Below are positions 51,537 to 60,265 of a stretch of DNA of 64,000 nucleotides, piece by piece. The position numbers were made by a program, and so were the translations under genes. How positions within the stretch are numbered: the first letter of the stretch is position 1; every line of letters starts with the position of its first letter. A model generated the notes under the pieces. The model saw nothing but the letters and a program-made list of their open reading frames with translations. It was not told the DNA's origin and made no database searches. The stretch covers positions 1,550,001 to 1,614,000 of the forward strand of contig NZ_PDIZ01000001.1 of the NCBI RefSeq assembly GCF_002563635.1, written 5' to 3'. This DNA is from Bacillus sp. es.036. Lineage in GTDB: Bacteria; Bacillota; Bacilli; Bacillales; Guptibacillaceae.

Positions 51537-51550
51537 TAAGCTCTAAATGG

Positions 51551-51590
51551 AAGGGGTGAGGATACAACATGGTATCCTCACCCCTTCTTC
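51551..51590. terminator. terminator between fda and the AraC-type regulator gene
   Basis: AAGGGGTGAGGATAC and GTATCCTCACCCCTT form a 15-bp stem with a 6-nt loop; a pyrimidine-rich CTTC tract follows on the plus strand. Confidence 0.85.
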
Positions 51591-51594
51591 ATAT

Positions 51595-53058
51595 TCACAT
51601 GCCCTCTTTTCGATATTCGCCAGGTGTTTTACCAGTGGATTCTTTAAAAACCCGGCTAAAGTAATTCGGGCTTTTAAAACCTACATGACTTGCAATGGAC
51701 TGAATGGATTCTTTTGTTGAGGTGAGAAGCTCTTTCGCTTTGTAGATACGTGTCGAACTTAGTATTTCACGAAACGATTGACCGTAATTTTGAGTTAATG
51801 TGTGACTTAAGTAAGCTGGATTACGAAGCACATGATCCGCTACTTCATTCAATGTAAGAGCGGGATTATGATAATGATCATCAATGTATGTTAAGGTTTC
51901 TTCGATGACATTTCTTTTTAAAGCAGGACGAGAGTCAACTGAATCATGTAGAAGATTCGTAAGAAATAAGATCAAATCTTGAACGATGCGATAAAGAATA
52001 GGACTGTATAAAATCGATTCAAATACCTCTTTATATAAGGCTTCACTTCGATTATCGGTCATTCCTTTACGAATCATAAATCGTCTTATTTGAGCAAGGA
52101 TACTCGTTAAACGCGTTCGCAAAAGACCTGGCTCTGGATAAGGAGATTCCATGCCATAAAAGTGCTCGTACATCCAATTTTTCAATTCTTCGATTCGACT
52201 TTCCTCAAGCATATAAACCCAATGACGCTGTTCTGTTAACGTTAGAAAAGGGTCGATATCATGCCACTCCTCGTCTTGATTGGAATGAAGAACTTGTTGA
52301 TAGCCAGTAAAAAAAGATATTTCCATCACCTTTCGTAATTTCATATAAATTTGATGCAAGGAATGGTCGGTCATTCCTTGATGCACTGCAATGACAATAG
52401 ACTCTCCATTCATCTGTTCCCATTCACGTAAAAACCGCTGCGCCTGATGAATAGGTTCATGTATCAGTTGGTCAAAAACAAGGACAATTCGATCCGTTGT
52501 TGAGAACACAAGTGGCGTAGATGAAAAGTTAAACTGATCAATAAATTGGCGTAACTCACTGAGAAAGCTTCTTTCCTCCGTTTTCATTAAGTAAACCGGA
52601 GCGCGATAGGTCAATTGATCATCAATAAATAAGGATTTATACCAAAGTGTTTGGTGTGACTTTTCCCCTTTCTCTCTCCTTTTAAAATCCGCAACATTCC
52701 GAAAGGCTTTCTGTAAAGAGGTTTTTATTTCCAAAGGCGATAGCGGTTTCACGATCAAGTCTAATGCGCCGATTTCAATCGCTTCTGTGGCTTTTTCAAA
52801 AGTTGGCTCGGCTGTTACTGCAATCACTTCTGTAGTATAGCGATCAATAAACGTTTTCATTAGATTCCATTTATCCCGAGGGATCATGTCCAATTCAATA
52901 AAAAGGATGTCGGGTAATTCTTTTTCTAAAACCATCATAACCTCTGTCAACTGATTAACCGTTTCCACTGATGTAATAGGAAATGAATACTTTGAGATTA
53001 ACCATTTCAATCCGATTAACTCCTGGGAATCACGATCTCCAACCACTAGTTTGTACAT
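51595..53058 (-). CDS. AraC-family response regulator with degenerate receiver domain
   Basis: 487 residues. Residues 1-120 form a CheY-like receiver: VVGDRDSQEL at the N-terminus and LDLIVKPLSPLEI with the conserved Lys. At the usual phospho-Asp position, ILFIELDM shows Glu55. A central region of about 230 residues follows, and the C-terminus has two HTH motifs (LNEVADHVLRNPAYLSHTLTQNYGQSFREIL and IQSIASHVGFKSPNYFSRVFKESTGKTPGEYRK) as in YesN-type regulators. No sensor kinase is adjacent. The protein may be always active or controlled without phosphorylation (inference). Its target is unknown. Confidence 0.9.
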   Translation of the reverse strand: MYKLVVGDRDSQELIGLKWLISKYSFPITSVETVNQLTEVMMVLEKELPDILFIELDMIPRDKWNLMKTFIDRYTTEVIAVTAEPTFEKATEAIEIGALDLIVKPLSPLEIKTSLQKAFRNVADFKRREKGEKSHQTLWYKSLFIDDQLTYRAPVYLMKTEERSFLSELRQFIDQFNFSSTPLVFSTTDRIVLVFDQLIHEPIHQAQRFLREWEQMNGESIVIAVHQGMTDHSLHQIYMKLRKVMEISFFTGYQQVLHSNQDEEWHDIDPFLTLTEQRHWVYMLEESRIEELKNWMYEHFYGMESPYPEPGLLRTRLTSILAQIRRFMIRKGMTDNRSEALYKEVFESILYSPILYRIVQDLILFLTNLLHDSVDSRPALKRNVIEETLTYIDDHYHNPALTLNEVADHVLRNPAYLSHTLTQNYGQSFREILSSTRIYKAKELLTSTKESIQSIASHVGFKSPNYFSRVFKESTGKTPGEYRKEGM

Positions 53059-53199
53059 AAGTCATTTGCCCCTGCTTCCTTATTCCATTTTCGTTCACAC
53101 AGAAGAGATTCTTTAGATGCCTCCTCTATCCACTTTTATTTTGTCAAAACAGATAAGAAACCTCAACATTTTTTCTTCCGTTCATTTACGTACCTAAAC

Positions 53200-53233
53200 A
53201 AAAAAAGGACTTGCTATGCAGCAATGATCCTTA
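53200..53233 (-). terminator. imperfect terminator after the 53239 gene
   Basis: Minus-strand AAGGA..TTGCT and AGCAA..TCCTTTTTTT form a bulged hairpin with a T-run. Confidence 0.6.
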
Positions 53234-53238
53234 TCTCG

Positions 53239-53787
53239 TTAGCGAGCCTTCTCTCCATTACCAAGTACAGCTGTAACGCCCCAAACCTTATCGTATGCCC
53301 CATATCCATTTAACCCAATATCGAGGTCATGGAAATAACGATGAAGTTTTTGAACATCTCCTGTTGTGCCATGTTCAATATAGTGTAAGGCAATGAATTT
53401 AATGTCCTGTAGGTCCTGATTGAGCTTTCCATCTTCCTCTTTGGAATAAGTATTAACGACTGACACTATTTCAATCGCTTTATCAGTTTGATCCGTATGA
53501 TCGAGCTTTGATATTTCACCAAATCCAGTCGTTTGATTGTAAAACGCATGTGTCGAAGCAACAAAAGCATTCACATTATCATATGTGAGATCATTCGAAA
53601 GTGCTGACGCAATTTTTTCAATATCCTCATCCCCGTAATCTGGTCGATCCTCTATCGGAGGCGCAATCCATTCTTTACTCACAGAGAGAGCGCGTTCGTT
53701 AATTGAAAAGAGGATATAGATTGTAATGGCAAGACTCGCTATCGTCGCTAGACCAAGCAAAACGAATTTTGCTTTGGTAGTAATCAA
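53239..53787 (-). CDS. membrane-anchored hypothetical protein A of a paralogous pair
   Basis: About 182 residues from TTG 53787, 7 nt after GGGAGG. A terminator stem for the upstream gene covers the alternative GTG at 53835, which argues for the shorter form. The N-terminus TTKAKFVLLGLATIASLAITIYILFSI is a signal anchor. The outer domain has VNAFVASTHAFYNQTTGFGEI and QKLHRYFHDLDIGLNGYGAYDKVWGVTAV. Sequence with the neighbour at 53902-54390 is clearly related. Function unknown. Confidence 0.75.
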   Translation of the reverse strand: MITTKAKFVLLGLATIASLAITIYILFSINERALSVSKEWIAPPIEDRPDYGDEDIEKIASALSNDLTYDNVNAFVASTHAFYNQTTGFGEISKLDHTDQTDKAIEIVSVVNTYSKEEDGKLNQDLQDIKFIALHYIEHGTTGDVQKLHRYFHDLDIGLNGYGAYDKVWGVTAVLGNGEKAR

Positions 53788-53833
53788 AACATCGCCTCCC
53801 TTCTTATATTGAAAGAAACGTTGTCTTAACGCC

Positions 53834-53873
53834 ACAAAAGCGATATCTCATCTCTGATTGATATCGCTTTTGT
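53834..53873 (-). terminator. terminator after the 53902 gene
   Basis: ACAAAAGCGATATC pairs with GATATCGCTTTTGT, a 14-bp stem with a 12-nt loop, between the two paralogous genes. Confidence 0.8.
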
Positions 53874-53901
53874 TTATACGGAATCAAAGAATCTCCTCAC
53901 C

Positions 53902-54390
53902 TTAATGATCCCCAAAGGTTTCGGTTAACCCAAACGTATCCTCATGATCATAGTTGTTCAGAGCTTTGTCGAGATCATGAAAGTACCGATGTAGTGCTCG
54001 AACCTCAGTTGTTGTAAGGGTTTGGCTAGAAAGTTCCTTTATGGACAATAAGTCTTTTTTTAGATCTTCATGAGCTACCCCGTTTTCTAAAAATACATCA
54101 ATATAGGCTACGGAAGCAGTGGCTTGACGCTCCTGTGCTTCTAGATCCATAGGTCGGTCAATCATTCCGTAGCCCGTTGTTCGATTGTAAAAAGCATGAA
54201 AATCCGCAACGAATTCTTCTACTTGCTCGTATTCTGCTGGGAAAGAAGCAGCAGATACTTGATACTCATTCTCCTTAATCTTTGTCCCATTTACCTCGGT
54301 GTGAAGTGAGAAAATATAAATATAGAGAGCCGCGAATGTTGCAGCAACGAGGAGACTGATTATGGAAAACATCACTTTCGCTTGATCCAT
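53902..54390 (-). CDS. membrane-anchored hypothetical protein B of a paralogous pair
   Basis: About 162 residues from ATG 54390, 7 nt after GGGGGA. The N-terminus VMFSIISLLVAATFAALYIYIF is a membrane anchor. The outer domain has VEEFVADFHAFYNRTTGYGMI and RALHRYFHDLDKALNNYDHEDTFGLTETFG, shared with protein A in the same order. HAFYN-TTG and LHRYFHDLD are the common motifs. I do not recognise the family. Confidence 0.77.
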   Translation of the reverse strand: MDQAKVMFSIISLLVAATFAALYIYIFSLHTEVNGTKIKENEYQVSAASFPAEYEQVEEFVADFHAFYNRTTGYGMIDRPMDLEAQERQATASVAYIDVFLENGVAHEDLKKDLLSIKELSSQTLTTTEVRALHRYFHDLDKALNNYDHEDTFGLTETFGDH

Positions 54391-54430
54391 TTCATCTTCC
54401 CCCATTCGAATTTCTCTCTACTCTAATTCT

Positions 54431-55117
54431 TTATTTAGCAAAACCGAAAATATTTTTGATTTTCGTAACGCCCCACTTCGGATCATGTGCTCTACTTTCG
54501 TCCCGGAAACGATCCTGCACAACCGCCATTAGTCTTTCTTCTCGCGCGGACATCTGTTCATCAGCAATTTGTCTTTCTTTTGTTACTTCAAATTGATAGA
54601 ATTCACGTTCATCGACTGAGACATCAGCTAAGTGATCGATTTTCTTACCAATCGCATTTAATTCCATTTGGTTAATGGATGCGTGCGCGTCTGAAGCAGT
54701 GGCGATTTCTTCATGAACAATTTCATGAACTTGATGAACGATATCTTTTTCCAAGCGCTTAACGGTTTCATCCATACTAAGAAGTTTTTTTACTTCTTCC
54801 GATTCAACAAAAGAAACAATTTTGGATAAGGAAGTCTGAATATCTACCTGCTCAATAGGCTCGCTAGGCGGCGTTTTTTCTGCTTCCTTACCTTGTAGTT
54901 CTAACGTATTGATAATGACTTCATCAGCAGCATGACTTTCTTTCATGTTTTTAATTAATTGAAGGACTTCAATATCGCCAATTGTATACGTACGGGCATT
55001 GTTTTCATCACGTGGAATCGTTAGAAATGGCGCAAACTGTTCTTCCCATAATTTCAATGTATGACGAGACACATTCAACATGGAAGCCACCCTGGAAATC
55101 ATCATTGTATTATTCAT
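54431..55117 (-). CDS. MerR-family helix-turn-helix protein with coiled coil
   Basis: About 228 residues. ISRVASMLNVSRHTLKLWEEQFAPFL...ARTYTIGDIEVLQLIKNMKE is a MerR-like DNA-binding domain; a coiled-coil-rich C-terminal half (VKRLEKDIVHQVHEIVHEE, FYQFEVTKERQIADEQMSAREERLMAVVQDRF) follows. The layout resembles chromosome-anchoring RacA-like or other MerR-domain structural proteins of Bacillus, but a drug-type effector domain is absent. GGGGAGG lies before three ATGs (55126, 55123, 55117); I chose 55117 on spacing. It lies upstream of the two paralogous anchor proteins. Confidence 0.8.
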   Translation of the reverse strand: MNNTMMISRVASMLNVSRHTLKLWEEQFAPFLTIPRDENNARTYTIGDIEVLQLIKNMKESHAADEVIINTLELQGKEAEKTPPSEPIEQVDIQTSLSKIVSFVESEEVKKLLSMDETVKRLEKDIVHQVHEIVHEEIATASDAHASINQMELNAIGKKIDHLADVSVDEREFYQFEVTKERQIADEQMSAREERLMAVVQDRFRDESRAHDPKWGVTKIKNIFGFAK

Positions 55118-55353
55118 CTTCATCATTCCTCCCCGTTGATTTAATAAAGGTATTCCATGCCCATCTAACTATTTTCCTGCAAGATGACAAAGGTTCTTAA
55201 AATCAGTCAGAGATTCTCAGGAAATAGCGTTAATCTACAAAAGCGCTCGTTTGTTGTAATGTTTTGAAATGGATTATTCGCTTTTCTCGAATGATGACGT
55301 GATCTCATCTAGCAGGCTACTTTTGTCTGTTTTGATTCATTTCCAAGCACGAA

Positions 55354-55367
55354 AGAAAGCGTTATCA
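55354..55367. promoter_or_regulatory. possible cre site before the penicillin acylase gene
   Basis: AGAAAGCGTTATCA agrees with 13 of 14 positions of TGWNANCGNTNWCA, about 50 nt upstream of the start codon. Confidence 0.5.
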
Positions 55368-55415
55368 TTATGAGGTATTATGGTAATATATAGTTAAAAA
55401 GAAATGGGGGAAGTT

Positions 55416-57800
55416 ATGAATACGGTTGTTACACCTGTAAAACAGCCTAAGTTACAGAAGAGGAAGTGGCCGTATTACCTTACTGGAAGTATCTTATTAC
55501 TAATGATTCTCGCTTTAGCCATCAGTTTTTGGTTTGTCCAGAGAACAGCTCCTGAAACGAATGGGGAAATCACTTTATCAGGCTTAAAAGGTTCTGTTTC
55601 CATTTATCGAGATCGTTCAGGTGTTCCTCATATTGAAGCCTCATCAACAAAGGATTTATTTATGGCTCAAGGATTTGTGACAGCTCAGGACCGCATGTTT
55701 CAAATGGACCTAAGTCGTCGTCAAGCTTCTGGAACACTAAGTGAAGTCATTGGTGAGTCAACGATCGACAATGACAAGTTTTTTCGTACGCTAGGCTTAA
55801 GAAGGGCTGCAGAAGATTCTTATACCGCCTACTCTGATGAGGCAAAGCAAATACTCAAGTGGTATGCAGATGGTGTCAACGCCTATATGACACAAGCAAA
55901 AGCGGAGAATTCACTCCCAATTGAATTTACACTTGCGGGATATGAACCAAATGCATGGACACCACTTGACTCTCTTACAATTGGAAAGTATATGGCGTTT
56001 GACTTAGGTGGCCATTGGGAAGGTCAAGCATTTCGCTACTACCTTCTTCAGAATTTCTCAGAAGAAGAAGCAATGGATTTGTTTCCGAGTTATCCTGATG
56101 AAGGGTCTACTGTTATTCAAGAAATTAAAGAAAGTCAGTTAGATATCTCAAAAAGTTTTGCTAAAGCGGTTATCCCAGATCCGTTTAACGGAAGTAATAA
56201 TTGGGTCGTATCAGGCGAAAAAACCGCTTCAGGAAAGCCCCTACTAGCCAACGACCCGCATCTTGGCCTTGGTACGCCTCCTATCTGGTATGAAACACAT
56301 TTAAATTCTCCAGATTATCAGGTTAGTGGCGTTATTTTTGCAGGCGTTCCTGGAATTATCGTGGGACGAAACGACTCGATCGCCTGGGGAGTTACAAATG
56401 TAGGACCAGATGTTCAGGATCTCTATATTGAAAAAAGAAACCCTGCTAATCCCAATGAATTTCAATATAACGATTCATGGGAGGAAGCAGAAGTTCTTGA
56501 TGAAAGCATACCTGTAAAAGACAGTGAACCGATTCCCTACGAGGTTGTGATTACACGCCACGGTCCAATTCTTTCTGAATTTGCTTATGACGATCAACCA
56601 GATACAGCTTTATCCCTCAGGTGGACTGCACTAGATCCTTCAACCGAATTGGAAGCTGTTCTTAAGATCGATCAAGCGTCTAACTGGGAAGAATTTAAGG
56701 AAGCGCTCACTTCTTTTCATACGCCAGCTCAAAATTTTGTGTTTGCTTCCACTGACGGAACAATTGCTTACCGAGCAAATGGACTCATTCCAATTCGTAA
56801 AAATGGCGATAGCATGCTGCCAGTCCCCGGTTGGAACGCTGACTATGAATGGGAAGGTTATATTCCCTGGGAAGAACTTCCCACAATCGTAAATCCGGAT
56901 GAAGGGTTCATTTCTACCGCAAATAATAAAATTACAACAGATGACTACCCCTATCACATCACCCATACGTGGGCTCAACCTTATCGTCAGGATCGTATTC
57001 GAGAAGTATTAATTGACGGAAATAACCTTGAGGCTCAAGATATGATGAACCTTCAAAATGATTACGTGAATTTACAGGGAAAGGAGCTCACTCCCCTATT
57101 AACAAAGGAACTTCACAGAGAAAACTTGACCTCAGTTGAAAAAGAAGCTCTCTCGCTCCTTCAAGAGTGGAACTATATCGATGGTAGAGATGAAGCCGCT
57201 CCCCTTCTCTTTCATCTATGGTTAGTGGAGATGGAAAAGGTGCTATTTGATGGAAAGATTGACAAAGAAATGATGCCCCTTTTTGATGGGAAGAGTCAAG
57301 TCATTGACCAGCTCATTAGACGTGCAGTGAATGGTGAAGCTGGACCTTGGATGGAGAAGTCTGGGGGATTTCAATCCGTAGTAACGAAATCCTATAAAGC
57401 TGCGGTTGACCGTGCCGTTTCATTACAAGGACAAACACCTAAAAAATGGGCTTGGGGGACGTTCCATTCCGTACCATTTGAACATCCTCTTGGTGCAATA
57501 AAACCTTTACATCTTCTCTTCAATCCAGAAGTGAACGCGATGGGCGGTAGCCGCGTAACAGTTGGTGCTGCAGGTTGGAATTCATCAACCGGTACGGTTA
57601 ACCACGGAGCCCCCTGGCGAGGCGTCACGGATTTAGCCAATATGGAAACAAGCTATAACGTCATATCCCCTGGTCAATCTGGTTACGTATTTAGTGAATG
57701 GTACGACAATCAAATTGATTATTGGGTAAATGGACGTTACCACGAAACGAAGATGAGCGGCTATGAAGAAAATGCGAAGCATCTTATTCTGAAACCGTAA
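55416..57800 (+). CDS. penicillin acylase family protein (Ntn hydrolase)
   Basis: About 794 residues. A membrane anchor (about 19-41: YYLTGSILLLMILALAISFWF) precedes the alpha part, GVPHIEASSTKDLFMAQGFVTAQDRMFQMDL. The self-cleavage point is GSNNW, with Ser260 as N-terminal nucleophile, followed by ASGKPLLANDPHLGLGTPPIWYE, and QNFVFASTDGTIAYRANGLIPIRK near the middle. In the family the enzyme splits amides of penicillin, homoserine lactones or related N-acyl compounds. Here the natural substrate is unknown. ATG 55416 follows GGGGGAAGTT; 55404 lies in that site. Confidence 0.92.
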   Translation: MNTVVTPVKQPKLQKRKWPYYLTGSILLLMILALAISFWFVQRTAPETNGEITLSGLKGSVSIYRDRSGVPHIEASSTKDLFMAQGFVTAQDRMFQMDLSRRQASGTLSEVIGESTIDNDKFFRTLGLRRAAEDSYTAYSDEAKQILKWYADGVNAYMTQAKAENSLPIEFTLAGYEPNAWTPLDSLTIGKYMAFDLGGHWEGQAFRYYLLQNFSEEEAMDLFPSYPDEGSTVIQEIKESQLDISKSFAKAVIPDPFNGSNNWVVSGEKTASGKPLLANDPHLGLGTPPIWYETHLNSPDYQVSGVIFAGVPGIIVGRNDSIAWGVTNVGPDVQDLYIEKRNPANPNEFQYNDSWEEAEVLDESIPVKDSEPIPYEVVITRHGPILSEFAYDDQPDTALSLRWTALDPSTELEAVLKIDQASNWEEFKEALTSFHTPAQNFVFASTDGTIAYRANGLIPIRKNGDSMLPVPGWNADYEWEGYIPWEELPTIVNPDEGFISTANNKITTDDYPYHITHTWAQPYRQDRIREVLIDGNNLEAQDMMNLQNDYVNLQGKELTPLLTKELHRENLTSVEKEALSLLQEWNYIDGRDEAAPLLFHLWLVEMEKVLFDGKIDKEMMPLFDGKSQVIDQLIRRAVNGEAGPWMEKSGGFQSVVTKSYKAAVDRAVSLQGQTPKKWAWGTFHSVPFEHPLGAIKPLHLLFNPEVNAMGGSRVTVGAAGWNSSTGTVNHGAPWRGVTDLANMETSYNVISPGQSGYVFSEWYDNQIDYWVNGRYHETKMSGYEENAKHLILKP

Positions 57801-57801
57801 C

Positions 57802-57835
57802 AAAAGGCTCTCTCAAACGAATGAGAGAGCCTTTT
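57802..57835. terminator. bidirectional terminator between the acylase and aminotransferase genes
   Basis: AAAGGCTCTCTCA and TGAGAGAGCCTTT pair around a short loop, with A- and T-runs on the two sides. Confidence 0.9.
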
Positions 57836-57840
57836 ACTTG

Positions 57841-58908
57841 CTATTTTACGGATACTGTCCAATTTTGTGTATCTTCTAACTTCCCTGTTTGGATACCTGT
57901 AATGGTGTTATACAATTTCTGAGAAAGCTCTCCAATTTCATGATGATTAATAACCATTTTCTTACCTTGCCAGTTGAGTTCTCCTACTGGTGAAATGACG
58001 GCAGCCGTTCCAGTACCAAACGCTTCTTCAAGTTCACCTTTTTGCGACAGCTCATACAGTTCTTCAATAGATACCTTTCTTTCAGTGACTCTAATATCCC
58101 ATTTCTTTAACAATTCAATAACGGACATTCTTGTAATGCCGTGGAGAATGCTACCGTTTAATTCTGGCGTAACAACTTCTCCATTAATCTTAAAGAAGAT
58201 ATTCATGCTCCCCACTTCTTCAATATAACGCTTTTCAACTCCGTCAAGCCAAAGAACATCTGCATTTCCGTCTTTATAGGCTTTTGCCTGCGCTTGATAA
58301 GCGGATGAATAGTTTCCGGCAGTTTTTGCCATTCCTGTTCCGCCTTTAACAGCTCTAGTGAATTTATCTTCTACGCTAATTTTCACTGGTGTTAAGCCAC
58401 CAGAAAAATAGGAGCCAACAGGTGAAAGAATGATCATTAGTTTGTACGTATTTGAAGGAGCAACAGATAAATTTGGCTCCGTTGCAATAATATACGGGCG
58501 TACATAAAGCGATGTTCCCGGCGTCGATGGTACCCAATCTTGCTCAATGTGAATCAATTCTTTTAAGTAACCCATTACACGTTCTTCATCAATTGGAGGA
58601 ATGCTCAATCGGTCGCTTGAAAGATTCAAGCGCTGCAGATTTTTCTCCGGTCTAAATAAAAGGATACGATCGTTAGAACGGTAGGCTTTTAAGCCTTCAA
58701 AAACCGTTTGACCGTAGTGAAAAATCATCGCAGCAGGATCAAGAGTAATAGGCTCATAAGGAATGATGCGTGGCTCAAACCACCCTTTATCGGTTTCATA
58801 ATCCATTACAAACATATGGTCGGTAAACGTTCTTCCAAAAGGGATCTGATCCTTTTCAGGCTTCGCTTTTAAATTCGTACTTTTAACAATTTCTAAATCT
58901 GTACTCAT
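57841..58908 (-). CDS. ilvE: branched-chain amino acid aminotransferase
   Basis: 355 residues. GRTFTDHMFVMDYETDKGWF, IFHYGQTVFEGLKAYRSND, VRPYIIATEPNLSV, GGTGMAKTAGNYSSAYQAQA and VEKRYIEEVGSMNIFF (PLP-Lys-strand and EVG) are classic BCAT blocks. The enzyme joins Val, Leu and Ile to 2-oxo acids. The ATG at 58908 lies 8 nt after AAGGAG; the TTG at 58914 sits at that site. No T-box leader was found upstream. Confidence 0.95.
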   Translation of the reverse strand: MSTDLEIVKSTNLKAKPEKDQIPFGRTFTDHMFVMDYETDKGWFEPRIIPYEPITLDPAAMIFHYGQTVFEGLKAYRSNDRILLFRPEKNLQRLNLSSDRLSIPPIDEERVMGYLKELIHIEQDWVPSTPGTSLYVRPYIIATEPNLSVAPSNTYKLMIILSPVGSYFSGGLTPVKISVEDKFTRAVKGGTGMAKTAGNYSSAYQAQAKAYKDGNADVLWLDGVEKRYIEEVGSMNIFFKINGEVVTPELNGSILHGITRMSVIELLKKWDIRVTERKVSIEELYELSQKGELEEAFGTGTAAVISPVGELNWQGKKMVINHHEIGELSQKLYNTITGIQTGKLEDTQNWTVSVK

Positions 58909-59283
58909 GGCCAAGACTCCTTACTCATTTAAAATAATATTCATAACTTGTGCTCCTTCCACTTGAAGGCAGCTTACTATTTATCTATTGTACTGCCAAA
59001 CTCTATTGAATTAAAGCTTTATAGTACAGAAAGATGAAAAAATTCAGTAAAAGATGTTTTTCTTCATTACTTTTTTATCTTTCATCGCATTTAGTAAATT
59101 CGACTGCTTCTCACAAAAAAAGATATTCTTTAATCTACTTTTTTGTAAACGATACCAAACAAACAATAGCACCATTTTAGTTTTCAAGACTTTGTCTTCT
59201 CGATTACGATTAGTGAATTTACTATTGCAACTGATGTCTTTTTCACGTAAATTAGTCAAGTATGTTTATTAGGAGGTCTCATC
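58909..59283. other. 375-nt AT-rich intergenic region between ilvE and the acetate transporter gene
   Basis: It holds the satP-type promoter on the plus strand (below) and a weaker TACAAT -10 for ilvE on the minus strand near 58990. No T-box, hairpin or convincing gene was found. A 72-codon plus-strand reading (59054-59272) lacks a good start site and is taken as chance. Confidence 0.6.
59225..59253 (+). promoter_or_regulatory. sigma-A promoter of the acetate uptake transporter gene
   Basis: TTGCAA (59225-59230), 17-nt spacer, TAAATT (59248-59253), about 30 nt before the start codon. Confidence 0.6.
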
Positions 59284-59907
59284 ATGAATCAAACACAAAA
59301 CACGCAGCGCGTACAAATGGTAACAGCAGATCCATCGGCTATTGGACTGTTTGGTCTTGCAATGGTTACGCTTGTGGCATCATCAGCTAAACTAGGTTGG
59401 ACAGACGGCGTATCCTTCGTCCTACCATGGGCGATTTTTCTAGGAGGCATTGCTCAGCTTATTGCTAGTTTTCTCGATGCCAAACACAATAACACGTTTG
59501 GAACGACTGCCTTCGCAGCTTTTGGTCTATTTTGGCTAGGTGTCGGAACATCCTGGTTAATTCAATTCGGTGTTTTCGGCGATGCAGCAGCGGCAGCTGT
59601 TGATCCAAAACAATTAGGCATAGCATATGTCGGATATTTAATCTTCAGTGTCTTTATGACAGTGGGTGCGATGGAAACACATAAAGTTCTTTTCTTTATT
59701 TTTGTATTTATTGACTTCTTATTTATCGGACTTACATTTTCTACCTTAGGAATTTTCCCTGAAGGCATGCACTTCTTAGCCGCAATTGCTGAGTTCTGTA
59801 TTGCAATCTTGAGTTTCTACGGTTCAGCTGCTAGCGTATTAAATACCCATTTCGGCAAGGTGACACTACCTGTCGGAAAGCCTTTTGGTATTTTCAAGCA
59901 GGCTTAA
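59284..59907 (+). CDS. acetate uptake transporter, GPR1/FUN34/YaaH (SatP) family
   Basis: 207 residues with six hydrophobic helices. The N-terminus ADPSAIGLFGLAMVTLVASSAKLG corresponds to the family NPAPLGL motif, and GVGTSWLIQFGVF, ETHKVLFFIFVFIDFLFIGL follow. Such proteins move acetate or succinate with protons. AGGAGG lies 8 nt before the ATG. It could take up acetate made by carbon overflow, which fits the region's metabolic content. Single-gene unit. Confidence 0.92.
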   Translation: MNQTQNTQRVQMVTADPSAIGLFGLAMVTLVASSAKLGWTDGVSFVLPWAIFLGGIAQLIASFLDAKHNNTFGTTAFAAFGLFWLGVGTSWLIQFGVFGDAAAAAVDPKQLGIAYVGYLIFSVFMTVGAMETHKVLFFIFVFIDFLFIGLTFSTLGIFPEGMHFLAAIAEFCIAILSFYGSAASVLNTHFGKVTLPVGKPFGIFKQA

Positions 59908-59909
59908 TA

Positions 59910-59947
59910 AAGACAGATGAAAGTTAATTCTTTCATCTGTCTTTTTT
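59910..59947 (+). terminator. terminator of the acetate transporter gene
   Basis: AGACAGATGAAAG and CTTTCATCTGTCT, a 13-bp stem with a 6-nt loop and TTTTTT. Confidence 0.92.
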
Positions 59948-59982
59948 GTATCACTATTTGCTTTTTGAACGAGCTTATTTTG

Positions 59983-60126
59983 CTAAAACCCATCTTTCAA
60001 ACGCTTTCCAAGTAAATGAACATTCTCTTTGCCCTCTAATCATAAATCGTAATTCTTTCATCCCTGCAAACAATTTTCTTTGTTCCATTCTGCTTCACCA
60101 TGACGAGTAAGATAAATTTTCAACAT
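59983..60126 (-). pseudogene. remnant of a histidine phosphatase (phosphoglycerate mutase family) gene
   Basis: From ATG 60126, 6 nt after GTGGAG, the minus strand reads MLKIYLTRHGEAEWNKENCL followed by QG, TGA (60058-60060, where relatives have Trp), then KNYDL, TGA (60040-60042), then LEGKENVHLLGKRLKDGF and TAG. RHGEAEWN and the GxxxLxxxL..LL.KRL pattern are those of the PhoE/GpmB-type histidine phosphatases. Only about the first 45 of roughly 200 codons remain, with two in-frame stops. The rest of the 59948-60265 gap shows no further gene. Confidence 0.75.
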
Positions 60127-60220
60127 ACTCCACTTTTAGTTTACAATAATATAATTATGTAAAAAATATTCTTTCTTGAAAATTATTTAGCGCATTTAGA
60201 AGTTTTTGTATTCGACGAAT

Positions 60221-60254
60221 AAAAAAGAGGCAAAGGATCCAAGTCCCATGCCTC
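60221..60254 (-). terminator. terminator of the DUF6376 lipoprotein gene
   Basis: Minus-strand GAGGCA and TGCCTC (outer) with an inner GGGACTTGGATCC-type stem, then TTTTTT. Confidence 0.75.
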
Positions 60255-60265
60255 ACCAGCTGTTC

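Noticed and set aside
53788-53835. Upstream GTG start for the 53239 gene
   Set aside because: It lies in the terminator stem of the preceding gene and has no ribosome binding site.
58909-59040. T-box riboswitch before ilvE
   Set aside because: No AGGGTGG-type T-box sequence and no terminator were found in the leader.
59054-59272. 72-codon reading in the ilvE-transporter gap
   Set aside because: No ribosome binding site, AT-rich composition and overlap with the transporter promoter make a gene unlikely.
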